Positions 1 through 7,785 are shown, counted from the first letter of the stretch. The stretch is DNA of 38,257 nt from Rhodoferax sp. (GCF_030653815.1 NZ_JAURYQ010000043.1:1-38257), one strand, 5' to 3'. The notes: generated from the sequence alone by a model not told the origin. Program-made: numbers and translations.

Positions 1-85
1 CGAACACCATGATCACCATGGCAACCATGCACACCACGATCAGCAGTTCGAGCAATTTGAAGAAAAAATGAGTACTCTTTTGCAA
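1..85 (-). CDS. TRAP transporter small permease (DctQ-like), N-terminal fragment
   Basis: Partial gene running off the left edge. Read leftward, it gives a short polar start (QKSTH) followed by a hydrophobic helix containing ELLIVVCMVAMVIMVF, which resembles the first membrane segment of DctQ small permeases. I chose the TTG at 85 because GGAG lies at 92-95, six bases upstream; an in-frame GTG at 98 has no obvious ribosome site. It lies 17 bases after the GntR stop at 103 and in the same direction, so gntR and a TRAP transporter probably form one transcript outside this window. Only 28 codons are visible, so the family call is tentative. Confidence 0.6.
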   Translation of the reverse strand, partial: MQKSTHFFFKLLELLIVVCMVAMVIMVF

Positions 86-141
86 TGCAGGCTCCACAAT
101 AATTAATTCGTCACGCTCGCCTTGAGCAGGGAGGCGGGCAT
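1..141. repeat. Left copy of a perfect 141-bp terminal inverted repeat
   Basis: Bases 1-141 are the exact reverse complement of 38117-38257. Identity stops at base 142 (A here; the complement of base 38116 would be C). The repeat holds the last 13 codons (stop included) of the minus-strand GntR gene, the 17-base spacer and the first 28 codons of an outward-reading TRAP small permease. Because it is coding sequence and has no transposase nearby, it is not a transposon end. Its length matches a common assembler k-mer, so it is probably the visible edge of a longer repeat. Confidence 0.97.
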
Positions 142-867
142 ATTCAGTCGGGGCAGGGAGTGGCTCGATGCCAGAATTTCTTCAACATCCTGGTGGGCGC
201 CGTCAATCAGCACCAGGATGGCCTTCTCGGCTTTGGTCGGCTTGCGGGCAATCACCGCGTCAAGCACCGCGCGATGTCCCGCAAGGCTGCTGGCCGGCCC
301 TCCTGGTTTACTGGTCGTCAACTCAAAGCTGGTCCGCAGCAATGCCCCAAGCGCCTTGCTCATTTGTATGAGCAGGCGATTACGACAGGCCCGCAACAAT
401 CCCTGGTGGAAGCGCAGGTCATAAGAGACATAGTCGCCGCCCTCCTCGACGGCGCGCGCCATGCCTGCAAAGGCGCTTTCAATGTCGGCAATATCCGCTG
501 GGGTCGCGCGTTGGGCTGCCAGCCGAACAGCGGCAGGCTCAACCACACGCCGCAAGTCCATCAGATCGCGCAGAAATTCGGGCGTCAAGCCGGTCTTGGC
601 TTGCCAGGCGATGACGTCGGAGTCGAACCAGTTCCAGTGATCTTCGGACAGCACGCGGGTGCCCACCTTGGGACCGGTGGTCACCAAGCCTTTGGCGATC
701 AGCGACTTCACGGATTCACGTATCACGGTCCGACTGACGCCCAGTTCCGCACCCAGCATTGGCTCGGGTGGAAGCGACATTCCGGCGCTGTAGCGTCCCG
801 CGACGATGGCTTCGCCGAGATGGTCAACGGTGTTGCCATGGACGTTTTTTATCGTGTTGTTTATCAT
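103..867 (-). CDS. GntR-family (FadR/FCD subfamily) regulator, DgoR-like
   Basis: Predicted sugar-acid-responsive repressor of 254 residues, a normal FCD-GntR length. The winged helix occupies about residues 8-75 (LPPEPMLGAELGVSRTVIRE). The FCD effector domain follows, with likely metal ligands Asp150, His154, His198 and His225. The linker WNWFDSDVIAW and the following VVEPAAVRLAAQRAT resemble E. coli DgoR, the D-galactonate repressor. The gene is divergent from the dehydratase gene at 977. Two copies of a 13-bp motif lie between the two start codons, one only 11 bases upstream of this start, which suggests autoregulation plus control of the aldonate operon. The last 12 residues and the stop lie inside the terminal inverted repeat. 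DgoR-like function is inferred from similarity and from the dgoK/dgoA neighbours. Confidence 0.88.
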   Translation of the reverse strand: MINNTIKNVHGNTVDHLGEAIVAGRYSAGMSLPPEPMLGAELGVSRTVIRESVKSLIAKGLVTTGPKVGTRVLSEDHWNWFDSDVIAWQAKTGLTPEFLRDLMDLRRVVEPAAVRLAAQRATPADIADIESAFAGMARAVEEGGDYVSYDLRFHQGLLRACRNRLLIQMSKALGALLRTSFELTTSKPGGPASSLAGHRAVLDAVIARKPTKAEKAILVLIDGAHQDVEEILASSHSLPRLNMPASLLKASVTN

Positions 868-878
868 CTTAGCTTGCC

Positions 879-891
879 ATCATAGAACGAT
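879..891. promoter_or_regulatory. Candidate GntR operator, copy 1
   Basis: ATCATAGAACGAT, 11 bases upstream of the gntR start at 867. It fits the FadR-family half-site pattern TNGTNNNACNA with one mismatch in the left half (TCAT-AGA-ACGA). A second copy differing at two central bases is at 937-949. Binding by the adjacent regulator is inferred. Confidence 0.5.
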
Positions 892-936
892 AGGATCCTT
901 TGTTTCGCGAGGGTTTTCCCTTGGTTTTTAATTGAT

Positions 937-949
937 ATCATATGACGAT
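937..949. promoter_or_regulatory. Candidate GntR operator, copy 2
   Basis: ATCATATGACGAT in the AT-rich stretch 28 bases before the dehydratase start. It matches copy 1 at 11 of 13 positions and contains the palindrome TCATATGA. The pair are 58 bp apart centre to centre, in the same orientation, which could allow cooperative binding or looping over the divergent promoters. No convincing -35/-10 pair was found by eye. Confidence 0.5.
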
Positions 950-976
950 AATATGTTTAATTCGAGGATTTACCCT

Positions 977-2719
977 ATGACCAATTCAAGCAAGCCCAAA
1001 AAAAAGCCCGAAGAACTGCGCAGCCAGCAGTGGTTTGGCCGGCAAGACCGCGACGGTTTTGTCTACCGCAGCTGGGTCAAGGGCAAGGGTGTGCCAGACG
1101 ACCAGTTTGATGGCCGCCCGGTCATTGGTATCTGCAACACCTTCAGTGAACTGACCCCCTGCAACTCGCATTTCCGCACGCTGGCCGAGCAGGTGAAGAT
1201 CGGCGTGTACGAGGCTGGCGGTTTTCCGCTGGAGTTCCCGGTCATGTCGCTGGGCGAGACCCTGATGCGCCCGACCGCCATGCTGTACCGCAACCTGGCC
1301 AGCATGGATGTGGAGGAAAGCATCCGCGCCAACCCGCTTGACGGCGTCGTGCTGCTGATGGGGTGCGACAAGACCACGCCCGCGCTGCTGATGGGCGCCT
1401 CCAGTGTCAACCTGCCCACCATTGGCGTCTCCGGCGGCCCCATGCTCAACGGCAAGTGGCGCGGCCAGGAGCTGGGCTCGGGCACCGGGGTCTGGAGCAT
1501 GAGCGAGCAGGTGCGCGCCGGCACGCTCAAGCTGGAAGAATTCATGGAGGCCGAGAGCTGCATGCACCGCAGCCACGGCCACTGCATGACCATGGGCACG
1601 GCCTCCACGATGGCCAGCATGGTTGAAGCCCTGGGCATCGGCCTGCCCGGCAATGCGGCTTACCCGGCGGTGGACGGGCGGCGCAACGTGTTGGCGCGCA
1701 ACGCGGGCCGGCGCATCGTCGAGATGGTGCACGAGGACCAGTTCATCTCCAAGGTGCTCACGCGCGAAGCCTTCGAGAACGCGATTCGCACGCTGGCGGC
1801 CATTGGCGGTTCAACCAACGCGGTGATCCACCTGATCGCCGTCGCCGGCCGACTGGGCGTCAAGCTCACGGTCGACGACTTCGACCGGCTGGCCAGCGAA
1901 CTGCCCTGCCTGGTCAACCTGCAGCCGTCGGGCGAGCACCTGATGGAAGACTTCTGCTACGCCGGCGGTCTGCCGGTGGTGATGAAGGAAATTGGCCATC
2001 TGCTGCACAAGGACATCATCACGGTCAGCGGCCAGAGCGTGGCCGAGAATTTCGCCGGGGCGCAAAACTACGACCCGCGCGTCATCAAAAAATTCGACGA
2101 GCCGTTCAAGGACAAGGCCGGCATTGCGGTGCTGCGCGGCAATCTGGCGCCGCGCGGTGCCGTCATCAAACCCAGCGCGGCCACGCCCGCTCTGCTGGTG
2201 CACACGGGCCGCGCCGTGGTGTTCGAGGACAGCCACGATTTCCACGCCCGCATCGACGACGACAGCCTGGATGTGGATGAGACCTGTATCCTGGTGCTCA
2301 AGAACTGCGGTCCCAAGGGCTATCCCGGCATGGCCGAGATCGGCAACATGCCGCTGCCGCCGAAAGTGCTTAAAAAAGGCATCACCGACATGGTGCGCAT
2401 CAGCGACGCACGCATGAGCGGCACCGCCTATGGCACCGTGGTGTTGCACACCGCGCCCGAGGCGGCCGCCGGCGGCCCGCTGGCGGTGGTGCAAAACGGC
2501 GACATGATCGAGCTCAATGTGCCCGAGCGCCGGCTGCAATTGCTGATCAGCGACGAGGAGCTCGCGCGGCGTCTGGCCCACTGGAAGGCGCCTGAGCCGC
2601 CGCTGTTGTCGGGTTACTGGAAGCTCTATGTGGACCATGTGCTGCAGGCCGATGAGGGTGCAGACTTTGACTTTCTGGTGGGTCAGCGCGGCGCATTTGT
2701 ACCCAAAGACAACCACTAA
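977..2719 (+). CDS. IlvD/Edd-family sugar-acid dehydratase (L-arabonate/D-galactonate type)
   Basis: Predicted [2Fe-2S] dehydratase converting an aldonate to its 2-keto-3-deoxy acid in the cytoplasm. It has 580 residues, the usual length of the pentonate/hexonate dehydratase branch. Cluster cysteines are Cys62 (in TPCNSH), Cys130 (MGCDKTTP) and Cys203 (SHGHCMTMG). Their spacing is the same as that of Cys59/127/200 in the Rhizobium L-arabinonate dehydratase. IGGSTNAV and the SDARMSGTAYGT segment with the catalytic serine are intact. The ATG at 977 has GAGG at 964-967; upstream in-frame TTG 932 and ATG 953 lack a ribosome site. It begins an operon with a hydroxyacid dehydrogenase, dgoK and dgoA. 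Characterised relatives accept L-arabonate, D-fuconate and D-galactonate. The dgoK-dgoA context favours D-galactonate, so this may replace the enolase-superfamily DgoD. Confidence 0.9.
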   Translation: MTNSSKPKKKPEELRSQQWFGRQDRDGFVYRSWVKGKGVPDDQFDGRPVIGICNTFSELTPCNSHFRTLAEQVKIGVYEAGGFPLEFPVMSLGETLMRPTAMLYRNLASMDVEESIRANPLDGVVLLMGCDKTTPALLMGASSVNLPTIGVSGGPMLNGKWRGQELGSGTGVWSMSEQVRAGTLKLEEFMEAESCMHRSHGHCMTMGTASTMASMVEALGIGLPGNAAYPAVDGRRNVLARNAGRRIVEMVHEDQFISKVLTREAFENAIRTLAAIGGSTNAVIHLIAVAGRLGVKLTVDDFDRLASELPCLVNLQPSGEHLMEDFCYAGGLPVVMKEIGHLLHKDIITVSGQSVAENFAGAQNYDPRVIKKFDEPFKDKAGIAVLRGNLAPRGAVIKPSAATPALLVHTGRAVVFEDSHDFHARIDDDSLDVDETCILVLKNCGPKGYPGMAEIGNMPLPPKVLKKGITDMVRISDARMSGTAYGTVVLHTAPEAAAGGPLAVVQNGDMIELNVPERRLQLLISDEELARRLAHWKAPEPPLLSGYWKLYVDHVLQADEGADFDFLVGQRGAFVPKDNH

Positions 2720-2730
2720 GGCGCTGCCCA

Positions 2731-3684
2731 ATGAAAATCCTGATCACCGACTATGATTTTCCCGACCTTGCGCTGGAGCGGGCCTTGTACAGTGCGGCTG
2801 GCGTCGAGCTGGTGGTGGCGCAATGCCGCACCGAGGACGAAGTGATTGCCGCATCGGAAGGCTGCCAGGGGCTGCTGGTGCAATACGCGCCGATCAATGC
2901 CAAGGTCTTCGCGGCCCGGCCCGAGATTCGCATTGTCAGCCGTTACGGTGCCGGTTTTGACACCGTCAACACCGCTGATGCGAAAGCGCACGGTGTCTGG
3001 GTCGGCAACTCACCTGACTACGGCGTCGGCGAGGTGGCCACCCATGCGCTGGGCATGACCCTGTCGCTGCTGCGGCACATTGCGTTTTACGATCGCGACG
3101 TGAAGGCTGGCAAATGGCATTTCTCGAGCGCCGGCAAGATACAGCGTGTCGCCGACATGACGCTTGGCATTCTGGGGCTTGGCCGCATTGGCAAACGCAT
3201 GGCCCACGTCAGCCGCAACAGTTTCAAGCGTGTGATCGCCTGTGACCCCTACATCATCGACGGTGATTTTCCGGCCTATGTCGAGCGTGTCAAGCTGGAA
3301 GAGCTGTTTGCGCAGGCCGACGCCATTTCGTTGCACGTGCCGCTCACCGACGAGACGCGTGGCATGGTCAATGCATCCTTGCTCGGCCTGATGAAGCCCG
3401 GCAGCGTGCTGGTCAACACCGCGCGCGGTGCGGTCGTCAATATTGACGACTTGCTGGCCGTGCTCGATGAAGGCCGGCTCGACGGTGCCGCGCTGGATGT
3501 GTTGCCCACCGAGCCGCCCGCGGTCGACTCACGCATCGTGCAGCATCCCCGTGTTTTGCTGACACCCCACGCGGCGTTCTATTCGGTCATCGCCGAACAG
3601 GAACTCCGGCGCAAGGCGGCGCAGAATCTGATTGATTGGGCGCGCAATGGCCGTCCATCCTATGTGGTGATCAGTGGAGCTTGA
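2731..3684 (+). CDS. D-isomer-specific 2-hydroxyacid dehydrogenase (NAD-dependent)
   Basis: Soluble 317-residue enzyme of the 2-hydroxyacid dehydrogenase family, interconverting a 2-keto acid and a D-2-hydroxyacid. The nucleotide-binding motif GLGRIG is at 149-154. The catalytic set is Arg232 (NTARGAVV), Glu261 (ALDVLPTEPP) and His280 (LTPHAAF). It starts 11 bases after the dehydratase stop and ends two bases before dgoK, so it is within the aldonate operon. The substrate is unknown. It could oxidise or reduce a pathway keto acid, or act as a hydroxypyruvate/glyoxylate reductase. Nothing in the sequence settles this. Confidence 0.88.
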   Translation: MKILITDYDFPDLALERALYSAAGVELVVAQCRTEDEVIAASEGCQGLLVQYAPINAKVFAARPEIRIVSRYGAGFDTVNTADAKAHGVWVGNSPDYGVGEVATHALGMTLSLLRHIAFYDRDVKAGKWHFSSAGKIQRVADMTLGILGLGRIGKRMAHVSRNSFKRVIACDPYIIDGDFPAYVERVKLEELFAQADAISLHVPLTDETRGMVNASLLGLMKPGSVLVNTARGAVVNIDDLLAVLDEGRLDGAALDVLPTEPPAVDSRIVQHPRVLLTPHAAFYSVIAEQELRRKAAQNLIDWARNGRPSYVVISGA

Positions 3685-3686
3685 GC

Positions 3687-4577
3687 ATGCTGGCAGTTGA
3701 CTGGGGCACCACGTCGCTGCGCGGTGCCTGGCTTGACGACCGCGGCCAGGCGTTGGAAGAGCGCGCATTCCCCCGCGGTATTCTGTCGGTGGCGCCGGGC
3801 GAATTCCCTTCCGTGTTCCAGACCTGCTTTGGCGACTGGATGCAAAGGCCGGGTGCCTGGTGCCTGATGTCCGGCATGGTCGGCAGCAAGCAGGGATGGC
3901 TGGAGGCGCCCTATTGCGCCTGTCCAGCCGGATTCGCCGAAGTCGCCGCCACCCTGAGCTGGGTCGAGCCCGCCCGCATCGCCATCGTGTCGGGGCTGTG
4001 CTGTGAAAACGACGGTATTCCTGATGTCATGCGGGGTGAAGAGACCCAGATTTTTGGCGCCCTGCAACTGCTCGGACGGCAAGAAGCGCTGGTGGTGCTG
4101 CCCGGCACGCACAGCAAATGGGTGCGCGTGCAAGCCGGGCGAATCCAGTCGTTTGCCACCTTCATGACGGGCGAATTCTTTGCCCTGTTGCGGCAACATT
4201 CCATTTTGTCGCGCACGCTGCCTGCCAGCGATGGCGACTTCGACAGCGACGCGTTCGACCAGGGCGTGACCCATGCGCTGCGCAGCAACAGCCTGCTGCA
4301 CACCGCCTTCAGCGCGCGTACCCTGTCGCTGTTCGACCGGCTGCCTGTGGCCGCATTGCCCAGCTATTTGTCCGGTCTGGTGATTGGCGAGGAGCTGCGT
4401 GCCCAGACCTTGCAGCGCACTACCGAGGTGGTCATCATCGGCTCGGCGTCGTTGACGCAGCGTTACCAGCAGGCGCTGGCGCTGCAACACATTCCGGCGC
4501 AGTGTGTCGGCGCAGAAGCCACCTGGGCCGGTCTGTGGGCCATCGCGCAAACGCTCTCTCCCAACTTGCTGAAATGA
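3687..4577 (+). CDS. dgoK: 2-dehydro-3-deoxygalactonokinase
   Basis: Predicted to phosphorylate 2-keto-3-deoxy-D-galactonate at C6 using ATP, the second step of the De Ley-Doudoroff D-galactonate route. It has 296 residues, the normal DgoK length. The N-terminal phosphate-binding segment DWGTTSLR (5-12) is intact, followed by the family signatures MSGMVGSKQGW and LPGTHSKWV. The ATG at 3687 has GGAG at 3676-3679; longer in-frame starts would run into the preceding gene. Its last four bases overlap the start of dgoA (ATGA), so the two are translationally coupled. Direct adjacency of kinase and aldolase makes this assignment strong. Confidence 0.92.
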   Translation: MLAVDWGTTSLRGAWLDDRGQALEERAFPRGILSVAPGEFPSVFQTCFGDWMQRPGAWCLMSGMVGSKQGWLEAPYCACPAGFAEVAATLSWVEPARIAIVSGLCCENDGIPDVMRGEETQIFGALQLLGRQEALVVLPGTHSKWVRVQAGRIQSFATFMTGEFFALLRQHSILSRTLPASDGDFDSDAFDQGVTHALRSNSLLHTAFSARTLSLFDRLPVAALPSYLSGLVIGEELRAQTLQRTTEVVIIGSASLTQRYQQALALQHIPAQCVGAEATWAGLWAIAQTLSPNLLK

Positions 4578-5221
4578 TCATGCATGCACATCAGAAATTT
4601 GACACGGCACTGAACCAGCTTCCGCTGATTGCCATCCTGCGCGGCCTGCAGGCGCACGAGGCGCTGGCGATGGGGGAGGCGCTCGGCAGCACGGGCTGGA
4701 CCCTGATTGAGGTTCCCCTGAATTCACCCGATCCGCTCACCAGCATTGCCACCCTGGCCAGCAGCTTGCCGCAGGCACTGGTCGGTGCCGGCACGGTCCT
4801 CACGCCAGCCGATGTGCGCAACGTCCATGCTGCCGGTGGCCAGTTGATCGTGTCGCCCAATTTCAACCCGGCCGTCGTGCGCGAAGCCGTGCGCCTGGGG
4901 TTGGTCTGCCTGCCTGGCATCATGACGGCCAGCGAAGCCTTTGCGGCCTTGGAGGCGGGTGCCACGGGGCTCAAGCTTTTCCCCTCCGAGATGATCAGTC
5001 CGGCCGTGGTTCGGGCGCTGCGCGCGGTCTTGCCAGCCGACACGCGTGTGTTCCCGGTGGGTGGCATCACCCCCGAGAATATGCACAGTTACCTCGCTGC
5101 GGGCGCCTCTGGTTTTGGGATTGGATCCGCCCTCTACAAATCCGGCATGACGGCAAATCAGGTTCAAGCGCATGCCATGAATTTCATTTCTGCCTATCGT
5201 GCAGCCTCCTTTTCCCACTGA
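4574..5221 (+). CDS. dgoA: 2-dehydro-3-deoxy-6-phosphogalactonate aldolase
   Basis: Class I (Schiff-base) aldolase of the KDPG/KDPGal family, cleaving 2-keto-3-deoxy-6-phosphogalactonate to pyruvate and D-glyceraldehyde 3-phosphate. It has 215 residues from ATG 4574, which overlaps the dgoK stop; ATG 4580 is an equally plausible start. The Schiff-base lysine is Lys134 in ATGLKLFPSE and the general acid/base glutamate is Glu46 in LIEVPLNS. The phosphate loop VGGITPENM and the GFGIGSALY segment are present. Pairing with dgoK separates it from KDPG aldolase (Eda), which would normally sit with edd or zwf. Confidence 0.92.
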   Translation: MIMHAHQKFDTALNQLPLIAILRGLQAHEALAMGEALGSTGWTLIEVPLNSPDPLTSIATLASSLPQALVGAGTVLTPADVRNVHAAGGQLIVSPNFNPAVVREAVRLGLVCLPGIMTASEAFAALEAGATGLKLFPSEMISPAVVRALRAVLPADTRVFPVGGITPENMHSYLAAGASGFGIGSALYKSGMTANQVQAHAMNFISAYRAASFSH

Positions 5222-5225
5222 AAAC

Positions 5226-5241
5226 CCCGCTTGTCTGCGGG
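5226..5241 (+). other. Small RNA hairpin in the dgoA-aldehyde dehydrogenase gap
   Basis: CCCGC-TTGTCT-GCGGG forms a 5-bp GC-rich stem just after the dgoA stop. It is followed by CCTGATGAAA rather than a T-run, so it is not a convincing terminator. It may be a processing or mRNA-stabilising element. Confidence 0.3.
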
Positions 5242-5267
5242 CCTGATGAAACGAAAGAGTAAAAGCC

Positions 5268-6707
5268 ATGACACAACAACACGACAACCTGATCAACGGC
5301 CAATGGGTCGCGGGGGCCAAGTACGCCCCCAACATCAACCCATCCAACCTGGCGGACGTGATCGGCGACTACGCCCAGGCCGATGTCGCGCAGCTTGACG
5401 CCGCCGTCCAGGCCGCCCAGGCCGCGTTCCCCGCCTGGTCGACCGGCAACATCCAGGCCAGAGCCGATGCGCTGGACAAGATCGGCAGCGAGATATTGGC
5501 CCGCCGCGAAGAACTCGGTACCCTGTTGGCGCGCGAAGAAGGCAAGACCAAACCTGAGGGGATTGGCGAGGCGACCCGCGCCGGCAACATTTTCAAATTC
5601 TTCGCCGGTGAATGCCTGCGCCTGAGTGGTGAAGTCGTGCCCTCGGTGCGCTCCGGCGTCAGCGTCGAGATCACCCGCGAGCCCATGGGCGTGGTCGGTC
5701 TGATCACCCCCTGGAACTTCCCCATCGCCATCCCGGCCTGGAAGACCGCGCCGGCGCTGGCCTATGGCAACTGCGTGGTGCTCAAGCCGGCCGACCTGGT
5801 GCCCGGCTGTGCCTGGGCCTTGGCCGAGATCATCAGCCGTTCTGGCATTCCAGCGGGCGTCTTCAACCTGGTGATGGGCCGCGGCAGCGTCATCGGCGAC
5901 CCGCTGGTCAACCACCCCGGCATCAACGCCATCAGCTTCACCGGCTCGCAAGGCGTGGGCGGACGCATTGCCCAGCAATGCGCGCTGAACCTCAAGAAAG
6001 TGCAACTGGAGATGGGCGGCAAGAACCCGCAAGTCATTCTGGACGACGCCGATCTGACGCAAGCGGTGGAGCTCAGCGTGCAAAGCGCCTTTTTTTCGAC
6101 CGGCCAGCGCTGCACCGCTGCCAGCCGGCTGATCGTCACCGATGGCATCTACCCCCGATTCCTGGAGGCCATGAAACAGCGCATGGCCAGCCTCAAAATT
6201 GGCGACGCCCTGGCCGCCGGCATCGACATCGGACCGGTAGCTTCTCAGGCCCAGTTGGAACAGGATTTGGGCTACGTCGACATCGGGCAGGCCGAAGGTG
6301 CCGTGCTGGTGGCTGGTGGCCAGCGTTTGTCCTGCAGCACCGAGGGCTTCTACATGGCGCCTGCACTCCTGAGCGACACCACGAGCGCCATGCGCATCAA
6401 TCGCGAGGAGGTGTTCGGCCCGGTGGCCAGCATCATCCGCGTCAAGGGCTATGAGGAGGCGCTGGCAGAGGCCAACAACACGCCCTATGGACTCACCAGC
6501 GGCATTGCCACCACCTCGCTGAAATACGCCACGCATTTCAAACGCCACAGTCAGGCCGGCATGGTGATGGTGAACCTGCCCACCGCCGGGGTCGATTACC
6601 ATGTGCCCTTTGGCGGGCGCAAGGGCTCCAGCTACGGCCCGCGCGAGCAGGGACGCTATGCGCAGGAGTTCTTCACTACGGTGAAGACCGTTTATGTCAG
6701 CAACTGA
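5268..6707 (+). CDS. NAD(P)-dependent aldehyde dehydrogenase, alpha-ketoglutaric-semialdehyde dehydrogenase-like
   Basis: Oxidises an aldehyde to the acid. It has 479 residues and the complete ALDH core: ITPWNFP with Asn150, the glutamate Glu248 in LEMGGKNPQ and the nucleophile Cys282 in TGQRCTA. Overall sequence resembles the 2,5-dioxovalerate (alpha-ketoglutaric semialdehyde) dehydrogenase group used in non-phosphorylative pentonate pathways. However, the matching 2-keto-3-deoxypentonate dehydratase (a DHDPS-fold protein) is absent from the window. It starts 46 bases after dgoA, with only a weak ribosome site. It might instead oxidise an aldehyde such as glyceraldehyde, or a sugar aldehyde upstream of the dehydratase. 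The family is certain and the substrate is not. Confidence 0.88.
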   Translation: MTQQHDNLINGQWVAGAKYAPNINPSNLADVIGDYAQADVAQLDAAVQAAQAAFPAWSTGNIQARADALDKIGSEILARREELGTLLAREEGKTKPEGIGEATRAGNIFKFFAGECLRLSGEVVPSVRSGVSVEITREPMGVVGLITPWNFPIAIPAWKTAPALAYGNCVVLKPADLVPGCAWALAEIISRSGIPAGVFNLVMGRGSVIGDPLVNHPGINAISFTGSQGVGGRIAQQCALNLKKVQLEMGGKNPQVILDDADLTQAVELSVQSAFFSTGQRCTAASRLIVTDGIYPRFLEAMKQRMASLKIGDALAAGIDIGPVASQAQLEQDLGYVDIGQAEGAVLVAGGQRLSCSTEGFYMAPALLSDTTSAMRINREEVFGPVASIIRVKGYEEALAEANNTPYGLTSGIATTSLKYATHFKRHSQAGMVMVNLPTAGVDYHVPFGGRKGSSYGPREQGRYAQEFFTTVKTVYVSN

Positions 6708-6729
6708 ATTATTTTTTGGAGCCAACACC

Positions 6730-7785
6730 ATGTTGAAACAAGCCGCCCCGATTCCGGGGTCCTGCGAGGTCGTGATCACCGGTGGTGCCGGGTTTCTGGG
6801 CGTGCGTCTGGCGCGCGCCCTGCTGGCACAGGGCAAGCTGTCCCTCGCCGGCGCTGCGCCGGTCGACATCCGCCACATCACGCTGGTCGACCGCGCGCCA
6901 CCGCCGGCCGACCTGCTGGCCGACACCCGTGTGAGCGCCCTGATTGGCGACCTGAATGCCCTGCTGGAAGCCAAAGACACGGCAACACCGGTGGTGACCC
7001 CGCAAACGTCGGTTGTCTTCCATCTGGCGGCCGCAGTCAGCGGCGAATGCGAGGCTGACTTTGACCTTGGCATGCGCAGCAACTTTGCTGCCACGCTGTC
7101 CCTGCTGGAGACCTGCCGTGCCCTGAAGACCCAGCCCATCGTGGTGTTTGCCAGCTCGCTGGCGGTGTTTGGCGATGCACCCGGTGTGCCGCTGCCCCCG
7201 GTGATCGAGGACACTACCCTGCCAACACCGCAAAGCAGTTACGGCATCCAGAAATTCATCGGCGAACAACTGATGGCGGACTTCAGCCGCAAAGGCTTCA
7301 TTCAGGGCCGCAGCGTGCGCCTGATGACCGTGAGTGTTCGCCCCGGCAAGCCCAATGGCGCAGCCTCGAGTTTTTTGAGCGGCATGTTGCGCGAACCGCT
7401 GGCGGGTGTTCGCGCGGTCTGTCCTGTGCCGGCCGACACCCCGGTGGCCTTGTCGTCGCCCGAACGCACCATCGCCGGCCTGATCGGCGCGGCCCAGGCC
7501 AGCGACCCCGCCTGGGGGCCGCGTACCGCCCTGACCCTGCCGGCGCTGACCACCACGCCGACCCAGATGGCTGCGGCGCTGGAAGCCGTCGCCGGGCCTG
7601 CGGTGGCGGCGTTGATCGACTGGGAACCCGACCCCGCCATTCATAACATTGTGAAAACCTGGCCAGCCCGCATCAATGCCCGCCGCGCCGCCGGTCTGGG
7701 GCTGTTGCCCGACACCAGTTTTGAAGACATCATCAGGGCGTACATCAGGGAAAACCCTGATTTCATCAAGCAGGCATCCGCGTAA
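6730..7785 (+). CDS. denD: D-erythronate dehydrogenase, NAD-dependent epimerase/dehydratase fold
   Basis: Predicted to oxidise D-erythronate at C2 to 2-oxo-tetronate, the entry step of D-erythronate catabolism. It is an extended-SDR protein of 351 residues with the nucleotide motif TGGAGFLG (17-24) and the catalytic pair Tyr171/Lys175 in SSYGIQKF. The MTVSVRPGKPNGAASSF segment is typical of DenD. The ATG at 6730 has GGAG at 6718-6721; an earlier in-frame ATG at 6694 would overlap the previous gene. It is followed by a TRAP transporter, and the rest of the pathway (ltnD, otnK, otnC, otnI) resumes at 11489. That context makes DenD more likely than a nucleotide-sugar epimerase. Confidence 0.87.
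   Translation: MLKQAAPIPGSCEVVITGGAGFLGVRLARALLAQGKLSLAGAAPVDIRHITLVDRAPPPADLLADTRVSALIGDLNALLEAKDTATPVVTPQTSVVFHLAAAVSGECEADFDLGMRSNFAATLSLLETCRALKTQPIVVFASSLAVFGDAPGVPLPPVIEDTTLPTPQSSYGIQKFIGEQLMADFSRKGFIQGRSVRLMTVSVRPGKPNGAASSFLSGMLREPLAGVRAVCPVPADTPVALSSPERTIAGLIGAAQASDPAWGPRTALTLPALTTTPTQMAAALEAVAGPAVAALIDWEPDPAIHNIVKTWPARINARRAAGLGLLPDTSFEDIIRAYIRENPDFIKQASA
7744..7761 (+). other. Perfect 7-bp hairpin at the 3' end of denD
   Basis: ATCAGGG-AAAA-CCCTGAT lies within the last codons of denD (residues IRENPD) and is followed by TTTC. A direct repeat CATCAGGG precedes it (7731-7738 and 7743-7750). It could pause transcription or protect the upstream message before the dctP promoter. It may also be codon coincidence. 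Confidence 0.35.

Noticed and set aside
932..976. Upstream starts (TTG 932, ATG 953) for the dehydratase gene
   Set aside because: Neither has a ribosome site. ATG 977 has GAGG at 964-967, and from it the cysteine numbering follows that of the family.
4118..4573. N-terminal extension of the dgoA reading frame over dgoK
   Set aside because: The 152 extra codons lie wholly inside dgoK in another frame and have shadow-type composition. The aldolase domain begins at about 4574.
5226..5241. GC hairpin after dgoA as a terminator
   Set aside because: It has a 5-bp stem and no T-run, and the next gene follows closely in the same direction.
5184..7214. Long minus-strand open frame of about 676 codons
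   Set aside because: It lies opposite the aldehyde dehydrogenase and denD genes, whose motifs are clear. Its His/Gly/Ala/Arg-rich translation has no domain. It is an antisense shadow of GC-rich codons.
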